A program made the position numbers and the translations under genes. Shown here one piece after another: positions 45,410-56,949 of a DNA stretch of 64,000 nt. Each line of letters begins with the position of its first letter. Positions within the stretch are counted from its first letter, which is position 1. The notes beneath the pieces were generated by a model, which saw only the letters and a program-made list of their open reading frames with translations, did no database searches and was not told where the DNA came from. Source of the DNA: Isoetes taiwanensis (taxonomy: Eukaryota > Streptophyta > Lycopodiopsida > Isoetales > Isoetaceae); NCBI GenBank assembly GCA_021234155.1, contig JAJEKV010000097.1, forward strand, positions 1,118,001 through 1,182,000, given 5' to 3'.

Positions 45410-46980
45410 TAACAGGAATCATTTGACGCACAGGCTGATAATGTAACAGAATATGTTCAAGCTACATGGAACACGGAATTGTTGGCCATTGGATATGGTA
45501 ATGCCAAAATTGAACGTCCAAATAAGGTTGTTCAAACACTCTTGTATTGCCTAAAGAATGGGAACATACATCAACTTATATTAGAGAAGGAATCAACAAA
45601 CACCAGAGCAGTTCTCAGCCATATTCCTGGGATTCAATGAATGGTTGGGACTTATACCGAAAATCAGCAAGGTTGGTAATGTTTGGGATGACGTTATGAA
45701 GATGGTTGAGGCCATACCTAATAAAATTTATGAATTTACACGCCAAGAAGATACAACAAAGGAAAAGTTCTTCAAAGGGGTAGTTGCCTTGGAGGCTGCA
45801 AACAATATTAAAAAATCAGATGATAATAAGGTAATTGTTTTGCATAATACTGAAATGTCTATGCCTACTAATGTAGCATGAGATGATAACGATCCCTTTG
45901 ATGAGGGATTGCTGTTAAAGCATGATAAATCCACACTATAGGCCCCAAAACAGGAGAGCTCAAATGGTGTGGATAATGATTTCGAGTTCAACTTGTATAA
46001 CTGTCAGTGATTTTCGCTTATCCGTGAAAGATTGGTAGAGGGGCATGCAGCCTTTTGTAACCAAGGAATCCAGAGAATGAAGAACTTTGGTGCTTTGGCC
46101 CCAATTAATAGAAAATCTTGGATTACTTCGGGCGAAATCTCTGAGGATCAGATAAACATGGCAAATGCAGCAGCCTTTAAGTGTGAGAAGGTAATTAAAA
46201 AGGAAAGACTTAAATTAAGGTTTGATCACAGTTTTTTCGACCAAATCTGCAACAAGGATGATTGTATTTATGTGAAACAAAAAGGGCATATGGCTTATCC
46301 AAATGAACCAAGAGGTGATTTTTATCTTAAGCGAATATGGAGGACAATATGTCTGTATTTCATGTGAACAAATGGCAAAGGGGAATACATGTAAGGAAAA
46401 TATGATTTGGCTGGACCAAGGGATTTGGTGCATGTTCAATAACTTGGACAAGATTTATCCAGAAGTATCTGTTGCTGGACAAATGTTTTTATTAAGGAAA
46501 TTCTTGAAGACTACACTCAAATCCAGCACCATAGCCTTTATCTCTTATTTGAAAATAAGAAAAATGCTTATTGGGATGGCCTTGGACTATGCTGCTGACA
46601 AATGGGCAGATCTAAAGGTGAATTACCCTCAAGGCAAAATGGCTGAAGTATGTGAAAAAACAATCAAATCGGTAAGTCTCTGGACTAGTACTGAAGACTC
46701 GGCCAATAATAGTGATAGTAAGGCAATAGAAAAACATGAAGATCTAAGTCTAAGTCATCATATAGTATGCCTAGTGCTCGAAGAATTACAAGGCCACCAT
46801 ATCTTGAGGTAACTGATTTAACTAACAGCTCATCTCTTGAAGCTTTGGGAATACCAAGTAATGTGGGACACTCAAAATAATGATGAACAGAAGAACGGAG
46901 TCGATGAAGTAGTTCGAAAGCTCAAATTATGAAATTATGGTATGTCCAATATCCACATATAAATTTTACTTATTCTTGCT
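45410..46980 (+). pseudogene. Unrecognised plus-strand gene, decayed
   Basis: After an AG acceptor at 45415 the frame reads NVTEYVQATWNTELLAIGYG and KVVQTLLYCLKNGNIHQLIL. It shifts to VGNVWDDVMKMVEAIPNKIY and then stays in one frame from about 45700 to 46340 despite three stops (TGA, TAG, TGA). A further shift gives YGGQYVCISCEQMAKGN and LDQGIWCMFNNLDKIYPEVS, ending near 46812. I cannot assign a family. Cysteine pairs (CISC) suggest a possible metal site. Stops without frameshift across about 640 bp suggest decay mainly by substitution. Confidence 0.5.
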
Positions 46981-47225
46981 CGTAAATTTTACGAGTCTAA
47001 TAGATGTTATGCTAAAAGCACGTGGCATTAAGTATACTCATATATTTTCAAGATACCACAGGGTTTGATCAAATGACCTGCTTGTGAGTTTGAAAGCGCA
47101 TAAGCTTATAGGCCACTAAACGTATGAAAATTTTCTAATACCAAGCAGCCAGTCTTAGGCTACATACTTTAAATTTTAACTTTAATTTGTATTTTAATAT
47201 GTAAATTAACCATATGTCTTCTCAC

Positions 47226-49820
47226 CTTGCAGCCTGTCAGATCCACTCATAAGATTTGAAGGGCTGGTCGTCATAGCGGCTATATTTTAGCTTAAAGCCG
47301 TAGGGTAGGTCTGCAAGTACTAAAGTGAAGTCCTGCGGCTTAACCGTTCTGACCAGTTCCGTGCAATCGTCATGAATGATCGAAAACAGGTTGTTTTGAT
47401 CAAACATGCAAAATCTTTCATAATCGAAAGGTTCTGCATCAACAGTCCTTCTTTCAGCTAACGACCTCTCTTCCCATGCAGTTCTAATTGTTCTTTTTCT
47501 TTCTCTGTAAGAGGAAGAAAAACTACAACTGTTAACAACATCGCAGGTTAAGAGGAAACAAAACGAGCAGACTTACCCAGCCCTCAAAATTTGGAGCGTA
47601 TTGTACAATGCGCTCGTCGGAGGTGGCAATAGGGTAGAGCTTTTTGCACATGTCCCATGTTTCAATGTTTAACTGCTCCATTAAATATGTTTGACATGTT
47701 ATGACGTTCCTCTGGCTGCAAGACATTCAGAAAACACTGTGTCAAAAATTAAGAAAAACACAACAAGACACAAGAAAAACAATTCTCAGTAAAGCAAATT
47801 ATATTCTGGAATACACAACCGATCCACAATGTTGCTATCTTGAAAAGAAATATGCTGCCTCAAGGAAAGGATTGTGTATTCCGGAATACTGTTTTGATTA
47901 GTCATATGAGTGAGTGTTTGTTCTGAAACACAAATTTTAAATTTTAAAAGTTTTTTCTGCTCGAAGACACTATTGTATATTCCGGAATACACATTGCTCG
48001 ACTACAATAAAGCATGTGTATTCTGGAATACACAGTTTACACAAAATGTATTCCAGAATATACCGATGCTACTAGATCAACAACAACCAAATAGTTAATC
48101 TTGACAGAGGACTTACTTGTGCAATTCCTTGGACATTTCTTCAAGGCTAAACTCCTTGTCGACAACCTTCTGGAGCAGCCGCTCTAGTAGCTCGGTGTCG
48201 GAGAAGCTTGCATTTCCCTCCAGACGGTAATGGTCATTTCTTTTTTAGGCACGTCAGAGGTTTTCTTCTTGGATGTCTCCTTGCCTTTGCTCTTCAACTC
48301 CCCGCGTTCGAACATCATAAATATTTCGTCCTGGAGTTTCCATATCTGTTCAGAAAAATTTTACGTCACTTCGTGGACAAGTAAAACTAAACACAAAAAA
48401 TCTTAACAAAACATTAGCACGATTTGTTATTCTGGAATACAGAATGTGCGTACCTTGCTATCTCTGAAAGCCAATTGGAACCAGTTGTCGTGGCCAATGA
48501 GTGACTGCCTTTTGTTAGCTTTGTCATATTTCAGGCAGCATTCAATGGCGCACGCCTCCTTAAGCTCCAAGGAGTACGCTGACTTCTTCAAGTTCTCACC
48601 GTACTTTTCCTTAAAAATGACATATTCCCTGTGCATAAACCTGATCTTGTTGACAAAGCTCATCTTCAATTTATACTCGTTGTCAGCATTGTGAATGTTG
48701 GCAATGATCTTTGCTTCTTCATCTATAAGACCATAGTAAACAGCACACAGGACGGAGAGGTACCTTGGGTTCTTTTTCTCTTTGTAGAGTTGCCTTCTTG
48801 CCTTGAAGCTGTGATTACCTCCCAAGACATAATGTGTATAGGTATCCGCATTTTCCCTGTCATAATCTTGGGGGGTTGTGCACTGCTTCCTGTCAACAAG
48901 GACAACTATTGGGGCCACATGAGCATTTGGATTGCTCCTTATTCTGTCTTTCAGGTTTCTTAAGTGGTCTGCGTAGATTTTTCGAACCTGAAGTGGCCTT
49001 TCACCAACTTCAATTTTAGGGGGCAGCCTCATGCAAGTTACTGGAAGATATATCACCCCTTGTACAAATGTTTTCCTGTTTATTACCTCCATTCTTTCGA
49101 AGGTTTTATCTAGTTTCTTCTCTTTTATTGCTACCCCGGGTGCTTTTCCTTTTCTTTTTCTTTCTTTGTGCTTTCCTTGGGGAGATCCACTATCTCGAGT
49201 TGTTGTACCTTCCTTTTTTTTGGTTCCTTAGCAGCAACAATGTCTCTAGGCCTGCTAAGTTTTTTTGGTTGCTCCTCTTCCTCTTCTTCTGAACTTCCAT
49301 CCTCCTTATCCTTCCCAGAAGTGCTCTTGACAGGTCACCCACTTTCTTCTTGCTCATGCTCGGACTCACTGACAGGGAAGTCCTCGCTTTGACTGGAACA
49401 ATCCCTTCTAATGATGGAAGCGAGGCTTTGTTTGTTCTGGTAGTGTGCGACACACTTGTACAATGTTTCTGGTTGCACGCTGACGATTCTAAAAAATGCA
49501 ATGTCAACCACAATGAAGCCCTGGGAGGTCTTGAAAGAAAGCCTCCCCACTTGACCATCTTGTTCGGCAATTTCAGAAACATCTTTCATTGTTCCGAGGT
49601 TGACGAACTCGGAGTCGTCATAGCGCTTCTGTCCAGGGCTTTTGCAAACATGGAGGAAAGTCAATGTGCTATATTTTCCTCCTGCATCTCTGGTTATAAA
49701 TACTAGGTTTGGAAGTTCTCGTAAATCGCAGTCTCTACAGTGTCCTGCGACTTTCTCTGAGGGTGTGGTTGTTTGACTATCTTGAGCAGCTCCTTTGGTG
49801 CCCTCTTGCTTCCTTCTTGC
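47226..49820 (-). pseudogene. ParB-like domain fused to DNA amino-methyltransferase motif, spliced
   Basis: Minus-strand exons, chosen from GT-AG sites: 48454-49820, 48117-48345, 47577-47715 and 47226-47504. Exon 1 begins with a charged segment and a Cys pair (GHCRDCDLRELPNL). A globular region follows (RYDDSEFVNLGTMKDVSEIA ... FIVVDIAFFRIVSVQPETLY), then an acidic and a basic linker. After a frame change comes a ParB/sulfiredoxin-like domain: PLQVRKIYADHLRNLKDRI, APIVVLVDRK, YTHYVLGGNHSFKARRQLY. Exons 2-3 are helical. Exon 4 has DFTLVLADLPYGFKLKY, corresponding to the (D/N)PPY catalytic motif of N4-cytosine/N6-adenine methyltransferases, with one Pro changed to Leu (CTA for CCA). ParB-methyltransferase fusions are known from phages and prophages. 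The SAM-binding FxGxG part was not found. Frame breaks in exons 1, 2 and 4 suggest decay. The domain calls are by motif and not certain. Confidence 0.6.
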
Positions 49821-49981
49821 CTGCCAAATTCATGTTTCAAACAACTCTGTCAAGAGTAAAGAAAGATAGAAAAACGTATTCCGAAATAATTATTGCTAAT
49901 TTGTGTGTAAAATGCGGGCAAAAATAAGGAAAAGCAGTCAGAAAAAAGTCCCACGAGCTGTCTTTTTTACACTTTGCCTAG

Positions 49982-50101
49982 AGACAAAAGCCAACGTGTA
50001 TTCCAGAATACACTTTGCCTTTTGTGTTTGGGCAAAGTGTATTCCGGAATATACTTTGCCTTCTTTATGAAGGGCAAAGTGTATTCCAGAATACACTTTA
50101 G
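49982..50101. repeat. Three-unit array of a ~30-bp palindrome
   Basis: GGCAAAGTGTATTCCGGAAT and its mirror (to ACTTTGCC) form a near-perfect 30-bp palindrome centred at 50046. Two flanking units centred near 50005 and 50088 share most of it. The period is about 41 bp. It lies upstream of the first recognised exon of the ParB-methyltransferase gene. Confidence 0.8.
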
Positions 50102-50229
50102 CCCTCGATAAAGTTCTAAATTCTTATTCTGAAATAAAAAAGTAAAATCTAACATATCTAAAAGACATACTATATACTTCACATGCTTACCTGTCCATAT
50201 TTTTCGCTATGTGATCCAGAATACAACAA

Positions 50230-51840
50230 CTCTGAATAGAATAGAAGGCACTCGGGCTGGCGACTGAAGCTCTACAATCGGGATACGCAACTAGGCAACA
50301 TGTTTTTATGTAGTATCTATGTGTTAGAATAGGCTACATATGGAATTTATGAAATTGTTACACTTACACTTGCTTATTCATTATTTTTCACGGCCATCAA
50401 TCCAGCACAATTGCCAAACCTATGTGCCTTGCTATAGCCAGTTTACAACAGTGGAAATGACATCATTATTCATGTGCCAATGAAGTAACTTATGATTTTC
50501 CATGTAGAATTGAATTGTTTGATTATTTCAGATATAATCATGCACCATTCTTATCACTTAAATGCATCCTAAGATCTTTGATGTCTCAGTCATTCTAATT
50601 TCATTCATAAAATGAATTTAAAAAATTTTTGCAAGAAGACAACACCATATTCTATTCAGTCATACACTTCCAGATTAGTCTTTGTTGTTTGAAAACAGGA
50701 TGTCGTTTTCGATTTCGATCAAGGCAGGTAACTTTTTCCAATGAGGGCATGTAACTTTAATTTGGAGCCGACGTGGCCATCATTGAGCCACTAATTGAAA
50801 AAACATACATGAGTAACTTTACTTTATCATCGAGCATAGAAGAGTTGTTTCAACTCTATTTAGGAGTATCGACAGCGGGAATGATATAACTGGATCAATC
50901 ATCCTTTCCAACATATTGATGATGGAATTGATTGGTTTATTGCAGATTCAATAGGGTCAATCAAGAAATTTTAACAAGAGATGCCATAATTTAGTTAATC
51001 TGTCTTATCCATGAACATCCTGGTACAATTCTGAGATGGTGTTACTAAAAGATATTATGCTCCAATGTTCTGGCCACTCCGTTTGATATTCACACATGTA
51101 AAAATAGTTGGATCCTTCACGAAGCTAAAAGTAGACTAAGTTTCCATCATCATATGGATCCAGCAAAACCTTTTGCCTTTAATATTAACCTGTCCCATGA
51201 TGGATCTTTTGCAAGTTCTTCAAATTATCAAATAATGTAGCCCTTCCATAATGCACTTAAAAATGCAAGACCGTTCTTCAACAAGGTCATTTTATAATGT
51301 TGTGGACCAGCATTCATGAAGAAAACAAAATAATTAGTTGCACTTGTTGCAGTCCAACTAAGGAGACAAATAAATAGGCTGAAAATGTAATCCATTTGCA
51401 AATCCAGGTTGTGTCATGGAAATGGAGATGTGCAATGTCTTGTAAGATTCTCAACGATTCTATTACTTCTGCCATTCATGGCAAGATACCTCGAGGTTCA
51501 AGTTTCCCTGGTGGAAAAATACTTGTCCATGCTGCAAAACTAAAAAGAATAATTAGTACAAACAATCAAATCTCCTAGATTAGTAGCTAGAACAGAAGTT
51601 CTAAAGCCCAAGTAGTCATTTAGAATATCATTTGTACCAGCAGCATTGATGCTTGGAATGTGAGCTAATAGCATGTCAAAATCCAACAACTCGATACTAC
51701 AGTCTTGCAACATTTTGTTCCCAAACTAAAGAAGTTGTACTAGAGAAATGCATACAATTTTGAATACACTATTGAAAAGGAAATGTGCTGGCAAGTTGTG
51801 CAAGACCTTGTTCCAAGGCAATTGATGATATCAATAGTTA
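50230..51840. other. Intergenic, no gene supported
   Basis: AT-rich. Short stretches with coding-like composition exist on both strands near 51390-51720, but none gives a convincing domain or splice structure. Confidence 0.5.
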
Positions 51841-52607
51841 ATGTACTACGCTTGTCTTAGGGTTTCAGCCCTGCTCTTTTGCTCATAACTCGGGATTCCG
51901 GTGTCAGATTCAGGTCTTCTTGGGCTCTTTGGAAAGCTTATCGAACGAGCTTTCCGTCGGTGTATGATTTGTATGGTGTTTCCTCTGTTTTAGTCGCCGG
52001 AATCCACCTGACAGTCCCGGCCCTCTATGGCGACCCCTGACAGCATGCATGCGCTGAAGAAAAGAGCCCGCAATTTGGATACCTCGTCCCCATCGAAAGG
52101 TGTATCACAAAGCTGAGGCAATCGGGGTTGTACAGAACAGGCGGTTCCCTCCGTGCTAAGGTCGGGCAAGCTTGGAGGCATCACGGGACCATTCGCGGGG
52201 GGGGGGCGCTCAAGAAGCAGCTTCTCCAACAGAAGGAGAAAATTTCCCTTGTGGAAGTTCGGCTCGGGGATTATGATTGCAGGGGAGCCCAAAAGGCTAA
52301 TGACCAGATAAGAGGGGAGATACAAGCAACAACGCAGCCTAGTCACGAGATGGGGCACCGCTTTGATAAGGTCCACCAAGCAGGTGGATGGAAGACATGG
52401 CGCAAGCAACGGGCCGACATGAAGGGGTTGCCGCAGCAGATTGTACAAGTCACAAGCATGGCTGGTCGAATAGATGCTAAGGAAAAGGATGTGGAAGCGG
52501 TGCGGGCAAAGGCTCCAATTCCTTGATGAAGCAAAGGCGCATGTGCAGGAGATGTCGAGGAAGATGCTTACATATAGAGAACCATATGGCCCACTTACAA
52601 AGAAGAG

Positions 52608-53213
52608 ATGCGGGACCTCCGAATGGAGGTGCAACGAGTCCCGAGTGCACCAGTCATTCGGCACGGCACCCCTATACCAGAGGCCGAGGTGGCTCAGGGA
52701 ATCAGGCGGGTACTTCGTGAGGAGCAAGACATCCAGGCACGCCGCCTCAACCTTATTGTGCGGGGATTGCCGGAGGAGCAAGGCGAGGATTTGCCAGGTA
52801 AGCTTACCACCCTGGTACTTGCAAAGCTCCAATTACAGTATTTGGTTATCAAGAGTCCAATCAGGGTCGGAGGACCGAGCATGAGACCTCGGCTAGTTAA
52901 GTTTGCAGTCTTGGATTGGGAGGCAAAATCTTTGTTGTTGCACCGCACCAGTCGCTTGAAAGGTACGTCCATATACCTGGATCTGGATCTCACGCCACTG
53001 CAACAACGGGAAAGAAGCCAAGAGTTGGTCAAGATAAGAGAGATTCGACAAGCTGGAGGGGCTGCTGGTTTGGTTAATGGCAAGATGAAGGTATATGTGC
53101 CTCCTCGTCGTCGGGCGAGCCAGCGAGGCAAAGATTCTAACCAACAAAACATCATCGCAGGGCAGAGAGCGGTCCAGAACATCAGGCCGCATGCCGTGGA
53201 GAGGGCGGATTGA
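52608..53213 (+). CDS. LINE ORF1 protein, RRM/CTD part
   Basis: The frame reads VLREEQDIQARRLNLIVRGL, PEEQGEDLPGKL, IRVGGPSMRPRLVKFAVLDW, LLHRTSRLKGTSIYLDLDLT, PLQQRERSQELVKIREIRQA and KVYVPPRRRASQRG. This is the L1 ORF1p nucleic-acid-binding region: R-x-x-N-L-I-V-R-G-L-P-E, then R-P-R-x-V-K-F and L-K-G-T-x-I-Y-x-x-x-D-L-T-P. It is preceded by a broken coiled-coil-like region from the ATG at 52027 (MATPDSMHALKKRARNLD). It remains open for 201 codons, the longest intact LINE frame here. Confidence 0.85.
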   Translation: MRDLRMEVQRVPSAPVIRHGTPIPEAEVAQGIRRVLREEQDIQARRLNLIVRGLPEEQGEDLPGKLTTLVLAKLQLQYLVIKSPIRVGGPSMRPRLVKFAVLDWEAKSLLLHRTSRLKGTSIYLDLDLTPLQQRERSQELVKIREIRQAGGAAGLVNGKMKVYVPPRRRASQRGKDSNQQNIIAGQRAVQNIRPHAVERAD

Positions 53214-53779
53214 GGCCTTCCACAACCGCAAAGACATCCATCGTGGTCCCATCGCCAGGCCGCCCGAAGTTGTTCCAACCACAAAGAACGCCCTCGTGCA
53301 CTCGATGGGTCCACAAACCCTTAGCCAAGATAGGGAAAGTGTCTTCGCATTGTTTCTCGAATTGTAGGGGCTTCCCGTGGCGTATGGGCAAAGGGTTTGA
53401 ATGGGATCGCGATGTATTATGGACATCGCCTTCCCGCAGGAGACATGGGAGTATGAAGGGCATCGATTGCCGACATTCGAGGATATCGGCATTTCTCACT
53501 TGCTAATGAGCCATGGCGACGCGGTACGGTGGAGTGGCTTGCTACTTTAGGGACGCCTTTAGCATGCAAGATCACACTTCGTAAGTCCGATGCATTTAAC
53601 CGCTACATGTGGGTAATGGTATTAGAGCCCGGTCATGTCCCATTGTTTCTTGCTAGTCGCTACATTCCCCATGCGGGGCTCTAAGTTCTACCGTGTACAT
53701 GATGCGGGGACACGGATGTCCGTGATGCCGTATAGGGAAATCAGATGATGACATAGACCGCTATAGACAGCAGGGACAG

Positions 53780-55540
53780 GTGTTTTTGCTAGGAGATTTC
53801 AATGCTCCTACGGCGCAGTTGCAGTCGGTGACCTTCCAAGGTGACGCTAATGCTGATCCGCTTTGGCTTGAGACACCGCTATTCAAAGATACACGGCACC
53901 CCGTGATATGGTGGCTAGACCATTTGGCGGCGCTGGTCCAGCTCGCTGTGTTTTTGACATGGTCATTTGTAATGGTATGCGGCCGATGGCCACACTCTCG
54001 GGGTGTTACTTGCTGTGAGTGATAGGCGGGATGGGGGAGCTAGTGTGTTGGATTACCTTCTCACCCGTAGCAAAGACTTGACATGGTTACACACTTCTCC
54101 ATTGGCACAAGCAATGTGGGATGAGGAGGCTTTGTCGATCACTACCCGCTTTATGTCACGCTGAATTGGGAGCACTCAATAGTGGAGACACCGCAAAGGG
54201 GGGTGGAGGGTTACCATACATTCCACGCCATCGAGCGGGGATGCGATGAATCGTGTTGGTGCGGGAGTTATAGGGGTTTGATAGCTTTTACATAATCGCA
54301 AGACAGGTGTGCATGGTGGTGAGGGCGCCGCTTGCGCCGGGCCGGGGCTTCCTTTGTAAAGGAAGGGCCCTCCAAGGAGGGACACCGCGCGATTTTCCCC
54401 GAGAACCCGTGGGTTTGATGTCGATTGCAAGTTTCTAAAGAGCCACCGCTTGGTCATAGATCCACAGCTGCGCCACAGCCCCGCAAGACTATAAGCTCTT
54501 CCTAAAAGCCAAGAAGGGGAGATACATGGCGTAAAACCCGAGAGCTCGCTTGATATGCTCATGGCGAGCCAAAAGCTTTTTGGCGAAGGTGTTATACCGT
54601 AGCGCCCTGTGTGGTCGGTAATGTAAGTGTGGAGCAATGGATGCACCAAACTGCGGAGAGTTATATGACCCCCGTGAGGTAATGCGAGTGGTCCCTGATC
54701 GTAGGAGAGGTGCTGCAGCTCACGCGGGAGGATGTCGGCCAGGTCTCGTGCATCCGGGCTAATGGCAAGGCAAAGGATTTACGTGGACCGCAGCCGAAGC
54801 CGTTGAAATGGGGTGGCCCATCCGTGGTAGGGCCCCCCGACGGTGATCATCAACCGTGCTCGAGCGAGGGGGGCCCCCACCGTGGATGGTTAGTAAGGTT
54901 GTTCCCCGCGGAATAAAGCCGGGTAATAAGGATGAGCCGTAATTACCGGATGATTATGGTAAGCTCGCCGTTTGCAAAGCTCCCCGGCGTGGGTGGTGGA
55001 GAAGAAACTCACTAAGTGGGCCGAGGAGGCGGGGTGCGGGCAATTGGCCAGCAAAGCTTTAGCCCAGCCTCACCCCACGACCACCATATCTTCACTTTGA
55101 GAGTGTTGATGGAGGCAAGCCGGAATGCGGCGACAGACTTGTATTGTCGCTTTGTAGATTTTAATATCGCATATGATACCGCCCCCGAGACATGCCGTGG
55201 GCGAGAGGTTGCAAGACTTGGCGAAGTTCCACAGAGTTGCAGAATGGGGTGCAGCAACTTTATGATGGGATTCATGCCGCACCGCCTTATGAAGATCGGC
55301 GGGTAGCTAGCACTATGGGAGTTGGGGGGCTGCCCGTTGTCTCCAACGCTTTTGGGTTGTACATTGATAGCTTGGAGGCATGGATGCACCATGGGGGGAG
55401 CCGGGTGCAATTATCCGAGGCGACCCTCGCGGAGCCGCTTGCTATATGCGGATGATGTAGCTTTGCTAGCCCACACGCCCGCCAGAAGATGCAAAGAAGA
55501 TTTGGATGCCCCCGATTGGGTTCGTGGGGCAACGGAATGA
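53780..55540 (+). pseudogene. LINE ORF2: endonuclease and reverse transcriptase remnants
   Basis: MFLLGDFNAPTAQLQ is the APE-type endonuclease G-D-F-N-A motif. The RT A motif is YCRFVDFNIAYDTAP (about 55142), with the expected F-V-D-F-x-x-A-F/Y-D. The region corresponding to Q-G-x-x-x-S-P is damaged (GVGGLPVVSNAFGLYIDSL). The C motif is LLYADDVALLAHTPA (about 55437-55480). At least four frame changes separate these, so no functional polymerase is encoded. Confidence 0.85.
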
Positions 55541-56949
55541 CAAATGAACTTGCACAAAACTAAGCTTTCGCGATCCCGTCCTCGCAACACCCTATCCCTG
55601 AGTTATATTACGAGGGGACGTGAAGTGGAGATGGAAAGTGGAGCTTCAAGTATCCGGGAATTGATTTCACTACTAACATGCCGTGGGATGAGTGTGTGGA
55701 GAGGAGAGCAGTGCAGGCCGGAAGGCTTTATATGCAATTGCAAAACGCGTGTTTAGGATAGATCTCTGCGGATCGGGCGAGGAGAGCACACTGCTTAGGG
55801 CTTTGGTCGAGGTCTTTGCCGCTATATGGGGTGGAGGTTTGGGGCCCAACAGGTTAGCAAAACACGTGGGATAGGTTGGAAAGGGTGCGTAAAGCTTTCT
55901 TGACATATAGCTTGGGAGTGAAGGACACCGCATCGTATCGATTTTGTTGTATGAGACGGGGTTCGCCTTTACAAAGATTCGCTATGCGCAGCATCTTACT
56001 TGCTTCCATAAGGTGGATGGGATGGATGAGCATCGCTTGCCCCCACAGTGCCGTGTTGTTAACGCAGGCCCCCCAGTTGAAGAGGGTGTGGCACGAGCAA
56101 TCGTAAGGGATGGTTTAGGAGGTGGTCTATGGATTACCAACCGATGGTGGCACCGGGCGCATTCTCGATCGCTTGAGAATGGGCAATTGGATGCGGCTAT
56201 GCCGCCACCCCGTGGGATGCCTCTACTCTTGCAAAGCCCAAGACGAGCACTATCACGCTCAGATTAATCCCGCCTTGAGCATGGACCCCATCGGTACTTG
56301 AAAGCACACATCTCTCGTGGAAGAAACGGAGAGCTATTGCTGCCATAAGGACGGGTTCCCATTACCTCGTAATTGAAACAGTCATTTGGGGGTGAATGGC
56401 GGGCACGGGATCCCCGAGAGAGGAGAGGATATGTCAGTGTTGTGAGATGCACGTGATAGAAGATGAGCACCATGCCCTCCAGCGGTGCCCAGCACATGCC
56501 CATGTCCGAGCAGTGCACACTGATCTTGGATGCTCTGACACACCGCTACATCAGTTACTCGCGTCACCTATGGTAGCGCGACTGGGAGCTTACATCCTGC
56601 AGATTTCGGCCGTCAGACTTGTTCTTCAGGGGCATGGTATTTGAGAGCCTACTGTTAGGGTTTTTCCTCCCAAGTGGGGGGTTTTTTCATCCCAGTAGTA
56701 GGGTTCTACTGTACAGTTACATTGTTTGTTTTTGGTGTTGGGGTTTTTGGCTTTTTGCCTGTTCTCTGCATGTACCGTCTCATAGGCCTCTGGCCTCCGT
56801 GGACGTTAAAATAAACTTCCTTCCTTTCTTCCTTCCTTCCTTTTCAAATGCTTCTACTGCTGCCGCTCTAACCAAGAATGAACCAGCTGTAATAATCAGA
56901 TTACATGGATAACATGGCACTTAAAAACCTTTGATTCTTCATGTCATTC

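Larger units (their letters stand above)
44929..50222. repeat. Dispersed palindrome family TATTCC(G/A)GAATA
   Basis: Palindromic 12-mers, often extended to GTATTCCGGAATAC, occur at about 44929, 44949, 45001, 47802, 47877, 47978, 48019, 48049, 48428, 49877, 49999, 50040, 50082 and 50124. A half copy lies near 50214. Variation is mostly at the central dinucleotide (CG, CA, TG, TA). They fall in introns and flanks of the ParB-methyltransferase gene and upstream of the proline-repeat gene, and seem absent from the coding exons. Confidence 0.85.
51860..56842 (+). mobile_element. Near full-length L1-type LINE, decayed
   Basis: In order on the plus strand: a short 5' leader; ORF1 (start codon at 52027, RRM-type domain at 52608-53213); the ORF2 endonuclease remnant around GDFNAP near 53795; RT with FVDFNIAYDTAP and LLYADDVALLAH; the C-terminal zinc knuckle ICQCCEMHVIEDEHHALQRC (about 56428); a 3' UTR; and a (TTCC)n tail at 56815-56842. 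Frames change many times. The 3' UTR holds GGGTTTTTCCTCCCAAGTGG and GGCCTCCGTGGACGTTAAAA, shared with other copies here. Confidence 0.88.

Noticed and set aside
47226-49820. Bacterial or phage contamination explaining the ParB-methyltransferase
   Set aside because: The gene appears split by GT-AG introns, has a eukaryotic-style acidic/basic linker, and is embedded between plant repeats.
44929-50222. CRISPR-like array from repeated palindromes
   Set aside because: The repeats are 12-14 bp, irregularly spaced, lie in introns and flanks, and have no uniform spacers; the host is a eukaryote.
51396-51720. Possible GDSL-lipase-like fragments on either strand
   Set aside because: Only short suggestive words (FPGG, GTNDIL) in the wrong order; no consistent frame or splice sites.
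52694-53314. Minus-strand open frame over LINE ORF1
   Set aside because: It mirrors the plus-strand ORF1 RRM frame, which carries the recognisable motifs.
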